Of a DNA stretch of 64,000 nucleotides, positions 1 to 10,165 are shown in pieces (the stretch's first letter is position 1; the number at the start of each line of letters is the position of its first letter). The stretch comes from Sciurus carolinensis (taxonomy: Eukaryota; Chordata; Mammalia; Rodentia; Sciuridae). The notes under the pieces were generated by a model. The model did no database searches and was not told the DNA's origin. It was given only the letters and a program-made list of their open reading frames with translations. The stretch covers positions 61,074,991 through 61,138,990 of the forward strand of contig NC_062213.1 in assembly GCF_902686445.1 (NCBI RefSeq). The letters run 5' to 3'. The position numbers were made by a program, and so were the translations under genes.

Positions 1-2769
1 AGAGACACTACCTTGTATTCTATCAGATTATAATGGATTGAAATTAGAAATAAATGACAGAAAAAAAACAGAAACTGCTCCAACACCTGGAATTTAAATA
101 ATATGCTATTATATGATGAATGGATAACAAAAGACATCAAGAGGGAAATAAAAAAATTCTTAGAGGTAAACAAGAACAAAGATACATCATACCAAAATCT
201 CTGGGACACTATGAAAGCAGTACTTAGAGGAAAACTTATTTCATGGAGTGCATTCAATAAAAGAAGAAAAAATCAACAAATTAACAACCTAACACTACAG
301 CTCAAAGCCCTAGACAAAGAAGAACAGTGCAACACCAAAAGTAGTAGAAGACAGGAAATAGTTAAAATCAGAGCTGAAATCAATTAAATTGAAACAAAAG
401 AAACAATCCAAAAAATTAACAAAATAAATAGTTGGTTCTTTGAAAAAATAAACAAAATTGATAAACCCTTAGCCACACTAACAAAGTAGAAAGAAAACAA
501 AAATTACTAAAATTCGGAATGAACAAGGAAATATCACAACAGACACGAGTGAGATACAAAACATTATTAGAAGCTATTTTGAAAATCTACACACCAGAAA
601 AATAGAAAATCTCGAAGACATCAACAGGTTTCTATACATCTGAATTACCTAATCTGAACCAGAAGGACAGACACAAATTAAATAGATCAATTTCAAGTAA
701 TGAAATAGAAGTCATCAAAAGCCTACCAACAAAGAAAAGTCCGGGACCAGATGGGTTCTCAGCCGAGTTCTACAAAACCTTTAAAGAAGAGCTCATTCCA
801 ATACTCCTCAAAGTATTCCATGAAATAGAAGAGGAGGGAACCCTCCCAAACTCATTCTATGAAGCCAATATCACCCTGATACCTAAACCAGACAGAGACA
901 CATCAAGGAAAGAAAATTTCAGACCAAAATCCTTAATGAACATCAACGCAAAAATTCTCAACAAAATTTTAGCAAATCGCATACAAAAATGTATTAAAAA
1001 GATAGTGCACCATGATCAAGTGGGTTTTATCCCAGGGATGCAAGGTTGGTTCAACATCCAGAAATCAATAAATGTCATTCACCATATCAACAGACTTAAA
1101 GTCAAGAATCACATGATTATTTTGATAGATGCAGAAAAAGCATTTGACAAAATACAGCACCCCTTCATGCTCAAAACACTAGAAAAAATAGGGATAGTGG
1201 GAACATTCCTTAACATTGTAAAGACCATCTATGCTAAGCCCATGTCTAATATCATTCTAAATGGTGAAAAACTGAAAGCTTTCCCCCTAAAAACTGGAAC
1301 AAGGCAGGGATGCCCTCTTTCACCACTTCTATTCAACATCGTCCTTGAGACTCTGGCCAGAGCAATTAGAAAAACCAAAGAAATTAAAGGGATACGAATA
1401 GGAAAAGAAGAACTCAAACTATCCCTGTTCGCTGATGACATGATTATATATTTAGAGGAACCTGGAAATTCCACCAGAAATCTTTTAGAACTCATAAGTG
1501 AATTCAGTAAAGTAGCAGGTTACAAGATCAATGCTCATAAATCCAATGCATTTTTATACATAAGTGATGAATCTTCAGAAAGAGAAGTTAGGAAAACTAC
1601 CCCATTCACAATAGCCTCGAAAAAAATAAAATACTTGGGAATCAATCTCACAAAAGAGGTGAAAGACCTCTACAATGAGAACTACAGAACACTAAAGAAA
1701 GAAATTAAAGAAAACCTTAGAAGATGGAAAGATCTCCCATGTTCTTGGATAGACAGAATTAATATTGTCAAAATGGCCATACTACCAAAAGTGCTATACA
1801 AATTCAATGCAATTCCAATTAAAATCCCAATGACATACCTTACAGAAAAAGAGTAAGCAATCATGAAATTAATCTGGAAGAAGAAAAAACCCAGAATAGC
1901 TAAAGCACTCCTTAGCAGAAAGAGTGAAACAGGGGGTATCACAATAGAAGAACTTCAACTATACTACAAAGCAATAGTAACAAAAACAGCATAGTATTGG
2001 TACCAAAAGAGACAGTTAGATCAATGGTACAGAACAGAGAACTTGGACACACACCCAAATAAATAGAATTTTCTCATACTAGACAAAGGGGCCAAAATAT
2101 GCAATGGAGAAGAGAGAGCCTCTTCAACAAATGGTGCTGGGAAAACTGGAAATCCATATGCAGCAGAATGAAACTAAACCCCTATCTCTCACCCTGCACA
2201 AAACTCAACTCAAAATGGATCAAGGACCTTGGAATCCAACCAGAGATCCTGCATCTTATAGAAGAAAAAGTAGGTCCAAATCTTCAACATGTCAGCTTAG
2301 GATCAGACTTCCTTAACAGGACTCCCACAACACTTCACAGAAGATCTACAGGCAATCAACAGATATATGAAAAAATGTTCAACATCTCTAGTAATAAGAG
2401 AAATGCAAATCAAAACTACCCTAAGATTCCACCTCACCCCAATTAGAATGGCGATTATCAAGAATACTAGCAACAATAGTTGTTGGGGAGGATGTGGGGG
2501 AATAGGTAAACATATACATTGCTGGTGGGGTTGCAAATTAGTGCAGCCACTCTGGAAAGCAGTGTGGAGATTCCGTAGAAAACTTGGAATGGTACCACCA
2601 TTTGACCCAGCTATCCCACTCCTTGTCCTATACCCAAAGGACTTAAAATCTGCATACTACAGAGATGCAGTCACATCAATGTTCAATAGCCAGATTGTGG
2701 AAACAACCTAGATGCCCTTCAATTGATGAAGGGATAATGAAACTGTGGTATATAATACCATGGAATATT
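1..2769 (+). mobile_element. L1-A, LINE-1 (5' part beyond window; left segment)
   Basis: Sense LINE-1 retrotransposon that enters the window at the end of the ORF2 endonuclease domain and runs through reverse transcriptase to the C-terminus. It stops at 2769, where antisense L1-B is inserted, and resumes at 6996 with its 3'UTR and A-rich tail. It carries many stops and frameshifts and is more decayed than L1-C or L1-E, except for 601-1335. Compared with L1-C, about 235 bp are missing near 2328 (equivalent to roughly 14881-15115), which removes part of the region after RT. Assignment rests on side-by-side similarity to the other L1 copies in the window. Confidence 0.95.
1..2769 (+). pseudogene. 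L1-A ORF2 remnant (endonuclease end, RT, C-terminal domain)
   Basis: Decayed ORF2, which in intact L1s encodes endonuclease plus reverse transcriptase for target-primed reverse transcription. The first 60 bases encode the endonuclease end (LPCILSD-type motif). The longest open stretch, 936-1856, is an RT core with [11 protein letters not shown] and the FADD catalytic motif at 1428-1439. The Cys/His-rich C-terminal motif (CWGGCGG...HCWWGC) follows near 2480-2535. Stops lie at 385-387 and 487-489, and an out-of-frame joint lies near 640 (TACATCTGA). The frame is finally split by L1-B at 2770. Not functional. Confidence 0.93.
2755..2769 (+). repeat. Left target-site duplication of L1-B
   Basis: ATACCATGGAATATT here matches ATATCATGGAATATT at 6981-6995 at 14 of 15 positions. 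The two copies flank L1-B exactly, with its T tract (antisense poly-A tail) starting at 2770. Joining the flanks restores continuous L1-A sequence (GGAATATTACTCAGCC), so this is a duplicated target and not chance similarity. Confidence 0.92.
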
Positions 2770-2970
2770 TTTTTTATTGTAAACAAATGGGATACATGTT
2801 GTTTCTCTATTTGTACATGGAGTCAAAGCATACCATTTGTGTAATCATAAATTTACATAGGGTAATGTTGTTTGATTCATTCTGTTATTTTTTTCCTTCC
2901 CCATACCCCTCCCACCCCTCTTTTCACTCTATACAGTTCTTCCTTCCTCCATTCTTACCACCCTCCTTAT

Positions 2971-3010
2971 CCCTAACCCTAAACCTAACCCTAACCCTAA
3001 CGCTAACCCC
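2971..3010 (-). repeat. Telomere-like (CCCTAA)n block in L1-B 3'UTR
   Basis: About six CCCTAA-type units, some imperfect (AAACCTAA, CGCTAACCCC), lie inside the L1-B 3'UTR between C-rich tracts. On the L1 sense strand this reads as TTAGGG repeats, at the same 3'UTR position as the blocks in L1-C and L1-E. Confidence 0.9.
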
Positions 3011-3149
3011 TCACACCCCCCATTATATGTCTTCATCCACTTACCAGCGAGATCATTTGTCCTTTAGTTTTTTGAGGTTGGTTTATCTCACTTAGCATAA
3101 TATTCTCCAATTTCATCCATTTGCCTGCAAATGCCATAATTTTATCAGT

Positions 3150-5236
3150 CTTCGTGGCGGAGTAATATTCCATTGTATATATATGCCACAGTTTCTATAT
3201 CCATTCATCAACTAAAGGGCATCTAGGTTGGTTCCACAATCTGGCTATGGTGAATTGAGCATCAATGAACAATGATGTGGCTGTATCTCTGTAGTATGCT
3301 GATTTTAAGTCCTTTGGGTATAGGCCAAGGAGTGGGATAGCTGGGTCAAATGATGGTTCCATTCCAAGCTTTCTGAGGAATCTCCATACTGCTTTCCAGA
3401 GTGGCTGCACTAATTTGCAACCCCACCAGCAATGTATGAGTGTACCTTTTTCCCCACATCCTCGCCAACACCTATTGTTGCTTGTGTTATGATAATCACC
3501 ATTCTAATTGGGGTGAGATGGAATCTTAGGGTATTTCTGATTTGCATTTCTCTTATTACTAGAGATGTTGAGCAATTTTTCATATATCTGTTGATTGCTT
3601 GTAATCTTCTTCTGTGAAGTGTCTGTGCATTTCCTTAGCCCATTTGTTGATTGGATTATTGGTATTCTTGGTGTAGAGATTTTTGAGTTCTTTATAGAGT
3701 CTGTAGATTAGTGCTCTATCTGAAGTATGAGTGGCAAAGATATTCTCCCACTCTATAAGCTCTCTCTTCACATTTCTGATAGTTTCATTTGCTGAGAGAA
3801 AGCTTTTTAGTTTGAATCTGTCCCAGTTATTGATTCTTGCTTTTATTTCTTGTGCTATGGGAGTCCTGTTAAGGAAGTCTGATCCTAAGCCAACAAGTTG
3901 AAGATTTGGACCTACTTTTCCTCTATAAGATGCAGGGTCTCTGGTCTAATTCCAAGGTCCTTGATCCATTTTGAGTTGAGTTTTGTGCAGGGTGAGAGAT
4001 AGGGGTTTAGTTTCATTCTGTTGCATTTGGTTGTCCAGTTTTCCCAACACCATTTGTTGAAGAAGCTATCTTTTCTCCATTGCATATTTTTGGCCCCTTT
4101 TTCTAGTATGAGAAAATGAGTATTTATGTGAATTTGTGTCCATGTCCTCTATTCTGTACCATTGATCTACCTGTCCATTTTGGTATCAATACCATGCCGT
4201 TTTTGTTACTATTGCTTTGTAATAGAGTTGAAGATCTGGTATTGTGATACCCGCTGCTTCACTCTTCCTGCTTGGAGTGCTTTAGCTATTCTGGGTTTTT
4301 ACTTCTTTTGTTGAATGCGCTCCATGAAATAAATCTTCCTCTAAGTACTGCTTTCATAGTGTCCCAGAGATTTTGATATGATGTGTCTTTGTTCTCGTTT
4401 ACTTCTAAGAATTTTTTTATTTCCCTCCTGATGTCTTCTGTTATCCATTCATCATATAATAGTGGATTACTTAATCTCCAGGTATTGGAGAAGTTTCTGT
4501 TTTTTATTCTGTCATTTCTTTCTAATTTCAATTCATTATGATCTGATAGAATACAAGGTAGTATCTCTCCCTTCTTGTACTTGCTAACATTAGCTTTGTG
4601 GCATAAAATATCGTCTATTTTAGAGAAGGATCCATGTGCTGCTGAGAAGAAAGTGTATTCGCTCTTGGTTGGATGGTATATTCTATATATGTCCGTTACG
4701 TCTAAATTGTTGATTGTGTTATTGAGATCTATGGTTTCTTTATTCAATTTTTGTTTGGAAGATCTATCCAGTGATGACAGAGGTGTGTTAAAATCAGCTA
4801 GTATTATTGTGTTGTGGTCTATTTGATTTCTGGAATTAAGAAGGATTTGTTTGACGTACATGGATGAGCCAATGTTCGGGACATAGATATTTTTGATTGA
4901 TATGTCTTGCTGATTTATGCTTCCCTTAAGCAGTATGTAATGTCCTTCTTTATCCCTTCTGACTAGTTTGGGCTTCAAGTCCACATTATGTGAAATGAGG
5001 ATGGATACTCCAGCTTTTTTGCTGAGTCCATGTGCATGGTATGTTTTTCCCCATCCTTTCACCTTTAGTCTATGGGTATCTCTTTCTATGAGATGAGCCT
5101 CTTACAGGCAGCATATTGTTGGATTTTTCTTTTTAATTCAATCTGCCAGTCTATGTCTTTTGATTGATGAGTTCAGGCCATTAACATTCAGGGTTATTAT
5201 TGTGATATGATTTGTATTCCCAGTCATTTGACTCAT
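3150..5236 (-). pseudogene. L1-B ORF2 remnant lacking the reverse transcriptase core
   Basis: The start at 5236 reads MSQMTGNTN, the ORF2 N-terminus also seen in L1-E. The endonuclease domain follows, including NIYVPN, a DFNT motif (preceded by A instead of the usual G), and SDHNELKLE. The longest frame is 4286-5062 (258 aa). A CAA-to-TAA change at 5104-5102 cuts the N-terminus from the rest. At 4300/4301 the sequence jumps from [10 protein letters not shown] to the region after RT, so RT with its FADD site is gone. C-terminal segments remain at 3771-3580 and 3410-3195. Not functional. Confidence 0.92.
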
Positions 5237-5283
5237 TTTTGTTTTTTGAAATGATTTGGTTTCTCCTTTATTTGGCTATTCCT

Positions 5284-6313
5284 TTAGGCTAGTTCCTTCC
5301 ATTGCTGATTTGCATCATTGTTTTTCATCTCTTCCTCATGGAATATTTTGCTGAGAATGTTCTATAATTTGGCTTTCTTTTTGTAAATTCCTTTAGCTTT
5401 TGTTTATCATGGAAGGATCTTATTTCATCGTCATACTGAAAGTAAGTTTTGCTGGGTATAAGATTGTTGATTGGCATCTGTTTTCTTTCAGGCCTTGGTA
5501 AATGTTGTTCCAGGCCCTTCTAGCTTTTAGGGTCTGGATTGAAAAATCTGCTGATATTCTTATTGGTTTCCCCCTGAATGTAATTTGATTCTTTTCTCTG
5601 GTAGCCTTTAAGATTCTGTCTTCATTTTGTATGTTAGGTATTTTCATAAAAATGTGCCTTGTTGTGGGTCTGTTTTAATTTTGTATATTTGGATTCCTAT
5701 AAGCCTCTTGTACTTGGTTTTCCATTTCATTCTTCTTATTTGGGAAATTTTCTGATATTATTTCATTGAATAGATTGTTCATTCCTTTGGTTTGTTTCTC
5801 TAAGCCTTCCTCAATCCCTATAATTCTTAAATTTGGCCTTTTCATGATATCCCATAGTTCTTAGAGATTCTGTTCATGATTTCTTACCACCTTCTCTGTT
5901 TGGTCAACTTTGTTTTCAAGATTAAATATTTTTTCTTCAATGTCTGAGGTTCTGTCTTCCAGGTGTTCTATCCTATTGGTTATGCTTTCTATGGAGTTTT
6001 TAACTTGGTTTATTGTTTCCTTCATTTCAAGGATTTCTGGTGTTTTTTTTTTTTTTTTCAGTATCTCTAACTCTTTATTCAAATGATCTCTTGCTTCCCA
6101 TATTTGATCTTTTAACTGTTTATTGGTGCGATCATTTAATACCTGCATTTGCTCTTTCATCTCCTCCTTCAATGCCTGCATTTGCTCTTTCATCTCCTCG
6201 TTTGCTTCCGTGATTGTTTTAATTATGTACATTCTGTACTCCCTTTCTGACATTTCTTCTGCTATGCTGTCATTGGGTTTTATTGATATAGTATCTAGGT
6301 TTGTTTGGGACAT
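5284..6313 (-). pseudogene. L1-B ORF1 remnant (RNA-binding coiled-coil protein)
   Basis: ORF1 of L1 encodes a trimeric RNA-binding chaperone of the L1 ribonucleoprotein. The first segment, 6313-5861 (150 aa), begins MSQTNLD and contains a long heptad-rich coiled coil with repeated MKEQMQ units and a K-rich patch. It then meets a stop. The conserved C-terminal part is at 5647-5420 (EKNQITFRGKPIRISADFS, then ARRAWNNIYQGLKENRCQ). The upstream ATG used in L1-C and L1-E (MRKQGKK/MKKQGKK) is ATA here. Frame breaks make it a pseudogene. Confidence 0.9.
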
Positions 6314-6429
6314 TTTCTTTCCTTGTTTTCTCCTATTAGTCAGATGTCAGTGGGACTCTGAGATATTGCAAATTTCCTCTATTGGCTTATAGTGTCCCTG
6401 TAGATTTCCAGTATATCACCTCCCAGCCT

Positions 6430-6980
6430 TCAGTAGCCTGAAGTCTTGGAGGAACTTGATAGTGCAGTGCTTCTGAAGAACGCTGCCCCTAGCCCACTAC
6501 TGGTTCAGGCCTTGGAGCTGGCTCTGTGCGGAAAGGCTCTCACTGGACGGTCTGCTCCGAGAAGCTGGCCGTGAAAGGAGCCTGCCACCAGAGGGAGCAG
6601 GGCTGCTTGGAGAAGTCCCTGGCTGCCCTGTCCTGGTCCCTGAAGCTTCCTGCAGGTCGGAGCTCGCCGCTGGTGGGTCTTGGAGCTGGTTCTGTGCAGA
6701 AAGATTCTCACTGGGGGATCTACTCCGAGAAGCTGGCCATGTGGGAGGAGCCCACCGCCGGAGTGAGCATAGCTACCTGGGAAGACTCTGCTGCCCTGCT
6801 CTGCTCTGATAAGCCGCCCCTATCTGGGCCTGCTGCCCAGGCCGAGCTTCTCCTGGTGGGGGAGACTCACCCCATGGCTCTATTTTAGTCCGAGTCTCTC
6901 AATGCCTCCCCTTCTTGAATCCTGGGTTCTGGAGCGACTGGAGATGCAGTCACCCTCTAGTCCACCATCTTGAATCGCCC
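6430..6980 (-). promoter_or_regulatory. L1-B 5'UTR / promoter with two ~168-bp monomers
   Basis: GC-rich block upstream of ORF1. A CTTGGAGCTGG unit start recurs at 6511 and 6679, about 168 bp apart, and the units share CTGTGCxGAAAGxxTCTCACTGG and GAGAAGCTGGCC. The same monomer type is repeated in the L1-E 5'UTR. The 5' terminus carries CCATCTTG at 6964-6971, which on the L1 strand is CAAGATGG, the YY1-type core found at the start of human L1. Promoter function is inferred from position. Confidence 0.75.
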
Positions 6981-6995
6981 ATATCATGGAATATT
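6981..6995 (+). repeat. Right target-site duplication of L1-B
   Basis: ATATCATGGAATATT, partner of 2755-2769. It directly abuts the 5' end of antisense L1-B and continues into the L1-A 3' region. Confidence 0.92.
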
Positions 6996-7354
6996 ACTCA
7001 GCCATAAAAAAGAATAAAATCATGGCATTTGCAGGCAAATGGATGAAATTGGAGAATATCATGGTAAGTGAGATAAGTCAATCTCAAAAAACCAAAGGAT
7101 GAATGATCTCCCCGATAAGTGGATGATGACACAAAATGGGGGGTGAGAAGGGGGCAAGAATGGAGGAAGGAGGGACTGTATAGAGGGAAAAGAGGGGTGG
7201 GAGGGGTGGGGAGGAGGAAAAAAATAACAGAATGAATCAAAAACTATTACCCTATGTAAATGTATGATTACACAAATGGCATGCCTCTACTTCATGTACA
7301 GAGAAACAAGATGTATCCCATTTTTTAATAATAAAAATAAATTTAAAAAAAAAA
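6996..7354 (+). mobile_element. L1-A, right segment (ORF2 end, 3'UTR, poly-A)
   Basis: Continuation of L1-A after the nested insertion: the ORF2 end (ACTCAGCCATAA), then the conserved 3'UTR (GGCATTTGCAGGCAAATGGATG), a G-rich tract and an A-rich tail at about 7325-7354. The G-rich tract has no TTAGGG units, unlike the 3'UTRs of L1-B, L1-C and L1-E. Confidence 0.93.
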
Positions 7355-7359
7355 GAGAA

Positions 7360-7455
7360 AGAAATGCAGAACCTCATGCGCTTCCCAGACCCACTAAATC
7401 AGAATCTATATCTTCACAAGATCCCTAAATGATTCCTGTTTGAAAAGCCTTTACC
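7360..7455 (+). mobile_element. MER5-like hAT DNA transposon fragment
   Basis: The stretch around ACTAAATCAGAATCT and AACCTCATGCGCTTCCCAGACC resembles the MER5A/MER5B (hAT-Charlie, non-autonomous) consensus as remembered. Short and diverged; no terminal repeats seen. Confidence 0.5.
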
Positions 7456-8249
7456 TTGTATAACCCTCTATTTGAAGCATAAACCTAAGTTTAGGACATG
7501 CACTTACTCATATATCATTCCTTCAGATATTATTGCATCAAAAATTGTTTCAATTAAATATTCCTAGAGACCTAGAAAAATGGAACATTAATATGTTTCT
7601 TAAAGGCAGCGTTCATATATTATTTATCTCTGTATCTCATAGCTTCTCTAATAGCGAGGCACTGAAGAGGAACTCAATAATTTTAATACATCACTTTAGA
7701 ATTTACAAATCATTTTCATATATGGTACCTTTTTAAAATATTTATTTGATCTTCTTTACTTTATACCGGCCCAGGGATTGGTTACTTCCTGTTTTTAGTT
7801 TTTACTGTGATTTTTCAAAAGTTCTAAGGAACAGAGTCTGAGAAATCACTGGAGTCATTCAGAATTGAAGTCTCCAAGATTTTACAGAGCAAGTAAGGGG
7901 GAACCAGAGAACTCTCAATTTGTGGTGCTCTTCTTACCATTCCCTTGTGTAAGCTGGGAAATTTGTACTTTGTTTTTTAAGACTCTAATAATACTATGTC
8001 AAGTAGGCAATATTACCTCACAGGTAACTGAGAATCAGAATTAGTTATGTGTCTTGACCAGTTCCCACCAGGGAGATCTCACACTTTTGTGTACACACTT
8101 ATGCCATTTTTGTCCCATTATGTAGGAGCCCTCCGAGAAAAGCTAGGGAACAAGTGCTCAACAAAGAGCAGCAGACCTTTACTGAACACGGAGGACTGCT
8201 AACTAAATGTTTTTTAACCAGCTAACTGTTATATATCTCATAAAATATA
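7456..8249. other. No recognisable feature
   Basis: AT-rich single-copy-looking DNA. The only open frames are short (67 aa or less) and show no motif. No repeat or regulatory signal is recognised. Confidence 0.6.
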
Positions 8250-8385
8250 CTTGGAGTCAAAAAACTTGAGCCTTAGCATTGTCACAAATACAATTTGTAA
8301 AACTGATAAAAAAAATTAGTTGACCCAAGCTGACATTCTTAATCTATAGAATGAAGATACCCCTCCCATATATGGCAATTTCACG
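8250..8385 (+). mobile_element. Probable MIR SINE fragment
   Basis: Pattern GAGTC...TTGAGCC...TTGACCCAAG...ATTCTTAATCTATAGAATGAAGATA resembles the core and downstream region of the ancient tRNA-derived MIR SINE, heavily diverged. The call is by eye only. Confidence 0.4.
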
Positions 8386-8559
8386 AAAAGTACCTTGAAA
8401 GAAAAAAGACAAAGAATTATTTTTAAAAAATCAGCTATACGCTCATTATCAGCTCTCAGGGCTGATAAGCATGACCTGAGTCATTGAGGTCTCACATTTA
8501 CATGAGAAAAGCCCCCATAAGAGTACCATGTTCATGGAAGATAGGAAAGAGATGACCCA

Positions 8560-9060
8560 TCATAGATTCAAGATCTGTCTTTGCTGTTTAAATTTTTCAA
8601 GGCTTGCTATTTTTTTTTTGTCTGTTCTATCATTTATTGAAAGGCATGTGTTGCACTACTTCTTCCAATTACGAATTTGTCTATTTACTTTTTTAGTTCT
8701 TTGTCAATTTTGCTATGCGTATTTGAAGACTGCTGGATGCATACAAATTTAAATCACTCTTTCTAGTGGTGTAAACATTTTCTAATTATGAGATACTTTT
8801 TTTTTTCCTTCAGTGTTATTTGGCTTCAAGTCCCTTTGTCTAGTATTGATGTTACTCTGCCAGATTTCTTTTACATAGCCTTGGCATGGTAAGAGGCTTT
8901 TCTAACCTTTTACTTTGAAGCTTGCTGTTTTCTCCTGTTGAATGGTTGACCTCTTATAAACAACATATGGCTTTTAAATTCAAACTGACCATCTTTATCT
9001 TTATTTATTTTGTATAATCACTGGCATATCTTGTTTTATTTAATCCACCCTACTATTTGT
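8560..9060 (-). mobile_element. Old L1 fragment, antisense (ORF2 5' region)
   Basis: The minus strand resembles the N-terminal ORF2 region of older mammalian L1s: blocks such as TTGTCTAGTATTGATGTTACTCTGCC and GACCTCTTATAAACAACATATGG match the antisense of the endonuclease region. Diverged well beyond L1-A to L1-E, so an older family. Confidence 0.6.
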
Positions 9061-9414
9061 TTCTATTTGTCCCTCCTCCTCTAAGTCCCTTTGTCTTTTG
9101 CCTTATATTTTATTATTTTTATACACATTTTATCATATTGTTTCTTGGTTTATGTCTTATTATTATTTTAATACTTTTCTTTCTCCTTATTAACACACAT
9201 TAATTATGCAAATTAATGGAACTTGCTGTGATATTTACACACACACGCACACACATTTTACCCTGATCATGTCCATCCACCCTTCTTCTACCCTCATCCC
9301 TCCCCACTACACCCATACTAGTCCCAATCCCTAGTGATAAAGAGGATTTAACCCTTCCTTGTGTCACATTATGCATTAGTTCAAACGCAGAGAATGTACA
9401 GCATCAGAGTTAAA
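9061..9414. repeat. Short (CA)n at 9238-9256 in otherwise unrecognised DNA
   Basis: A short interrupted CA run (ACACACACGCACACACA) follows T-rich sequence. The remainder, up to the L1-C target site, is a C-rich stretch with no recognised feature. Confidence 0.6.
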
Positions 9415-9426
9415 ACTATGGTACAG
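9415..9426 (+). repeat. Left target-site duplication of L1-C
   Basis: ACTATGGTACAG, repeated exactly at 15964-15975 on the far side of L1-C. Confidence 0.95.
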
Positions 9427-9433
9427 GAGGTTT

Positions 9434-9442
9434 CAAGATGGC
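9434..9442 (+). promoter_or_regulatory. CAAGATGGC YY1-like motif at L1-C 5' end
   Basis: CAAGATGGC lies 8 bp inside the element. Human L1 has a YY1 site with this core at its 5' end that positions transcription initiation. The equivalent in L1-E (56440-56448) reads CAACATGGC, one base off. Function here is inferred. Confidence 0.55.
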
Positions 9443-9694
9443 AGACTAGAGGGTGGCTGCATTTCATGTTGCTCTACAAATCAGGATTCAAAGAGAAGAT
9501 ATTGAGAGACTTGGGACCAACTCAAAGCAACCAGATGAGTCTCTCCCATTGGGGAGGCATCCCCGATGGAGTAGTAGTCCCGGAACACAAGGAACTTTGT
9601 GAAGTAGAGTTGCCCAACAAGACACCCCTCCCCCCACTAGAGCAGTGAACACGGACAACTGGGAGCATCATAGAGGAGGCCACTCAGCACAGCG

Positions 9695-10165
9695 CTTGGA
9701 CTTGGAGCAACCCCTGGGGCTCCGGGCAACTGCCCAGAGGAGAAGCTGCGTGACGAGCTATTTGGACTCAGAGCAACCGCTCCTGAACACACCTGGAGGA
9801 GGAGGAGGAGCGCGGCGGGTTGCTTGGACTCGGTGTGACTGCATCAGAGCTTCGGGTGGATGCTCAGAGGAGGAGGCGAGTGGTGAGTTGTTTGGACTCA
9901 GAGCGACCACTCCTGAACACCTGGGGGGCTACCCAGAGGAGGAGGAGGAATGGGGTGGGTCACTTGGACTCAGAGTGACTGCCCAGGGCTACAAGCACTT
10001 AGCGGGAGGAGGAGACGTGCAGTGAGTTGCTTGGACTCTTAGTGACCGCACCAGAACACCGGGAGGTGGTCTGGAGGAAGAGGCATGCGGCAGGTCACTG
10101 GAACTCGGAGCGACTGTATGGGGCTCCAGGTGGCTGCTCAGAGGAGGGGCCACATAGCCAGGCGA
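9695..10165 (+). repeat. Seven ~67-bp tandem units in L1-C 5'UTR
   Basis: A CTTGGACTCAGAGYGACY-type phrase recurs with unit starts near 9695, 9761, 9823, 9891, 9963, 10030 and 10098, spaced 62-72 bp. Most units also contain a CAGAGGAGGAGG purine tract, and alternate units share CTCCTGAACAC. The array is GC- and purine-rich. By analogy with mouse L1 monomers it may be a repeated promoter module; that role is inference. Confidence 0.85.

Larger units (their letters stand above)
2770..6980 (-). mobile_element. L1-B, near full-length antisense LINE-1 nested in L1-A
   Basis: Read on the minus strand it has a 5' end with CAAGATGG near 6971, a GC-rich 5'UTR to about 6320, ORF1 (6313-5284), ORF2 (5236 to about 3150), a 3'UTR and a poly-A tail at 2770-2776. 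At 4.2 kb it is shorter than L1-C (6.5 kb), because about 1.6 kb of ORF2 including the whole RT core is absent at 4300/4301. The 15-bp TSD shows that it jumped into L1-A, so it is the younger of the two. The 3'UTR contains telomere-like CCCTAA repeats. Confidence 0.95.

Noticed and set aside
1229..1495. Conserved 88-codon antisense frame in L1 RT (also 13783-14049, 60259-60525)
   Set aside because: It is the complement of the RT core around QGCPLSP to FADD. Conservation follows from the sense strand, and no independent coding signal is seen.
2303..2536. Recurring antisense frames over the L1 C-terminal region (also 15063-15464, 51138-51401, 61518-61862)
   Set aside because: Shadows of the ORF2 Cys-rich C-terminus and its neighbouring sequence.
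2971..3010. Interstitial telomere repeat as a chromosome-fusion scar
   Set aside because: The same block sits at the same place in the 3'UTR of three separate L1 copies, so it is part of the element and not a fused chromosome end.
6505..6888. Open frames on both strands (68 and 120 codons)
   Set aside because: They lie in the GC-rich monomeric 5'UTR of L1-B and show no start context or domain.
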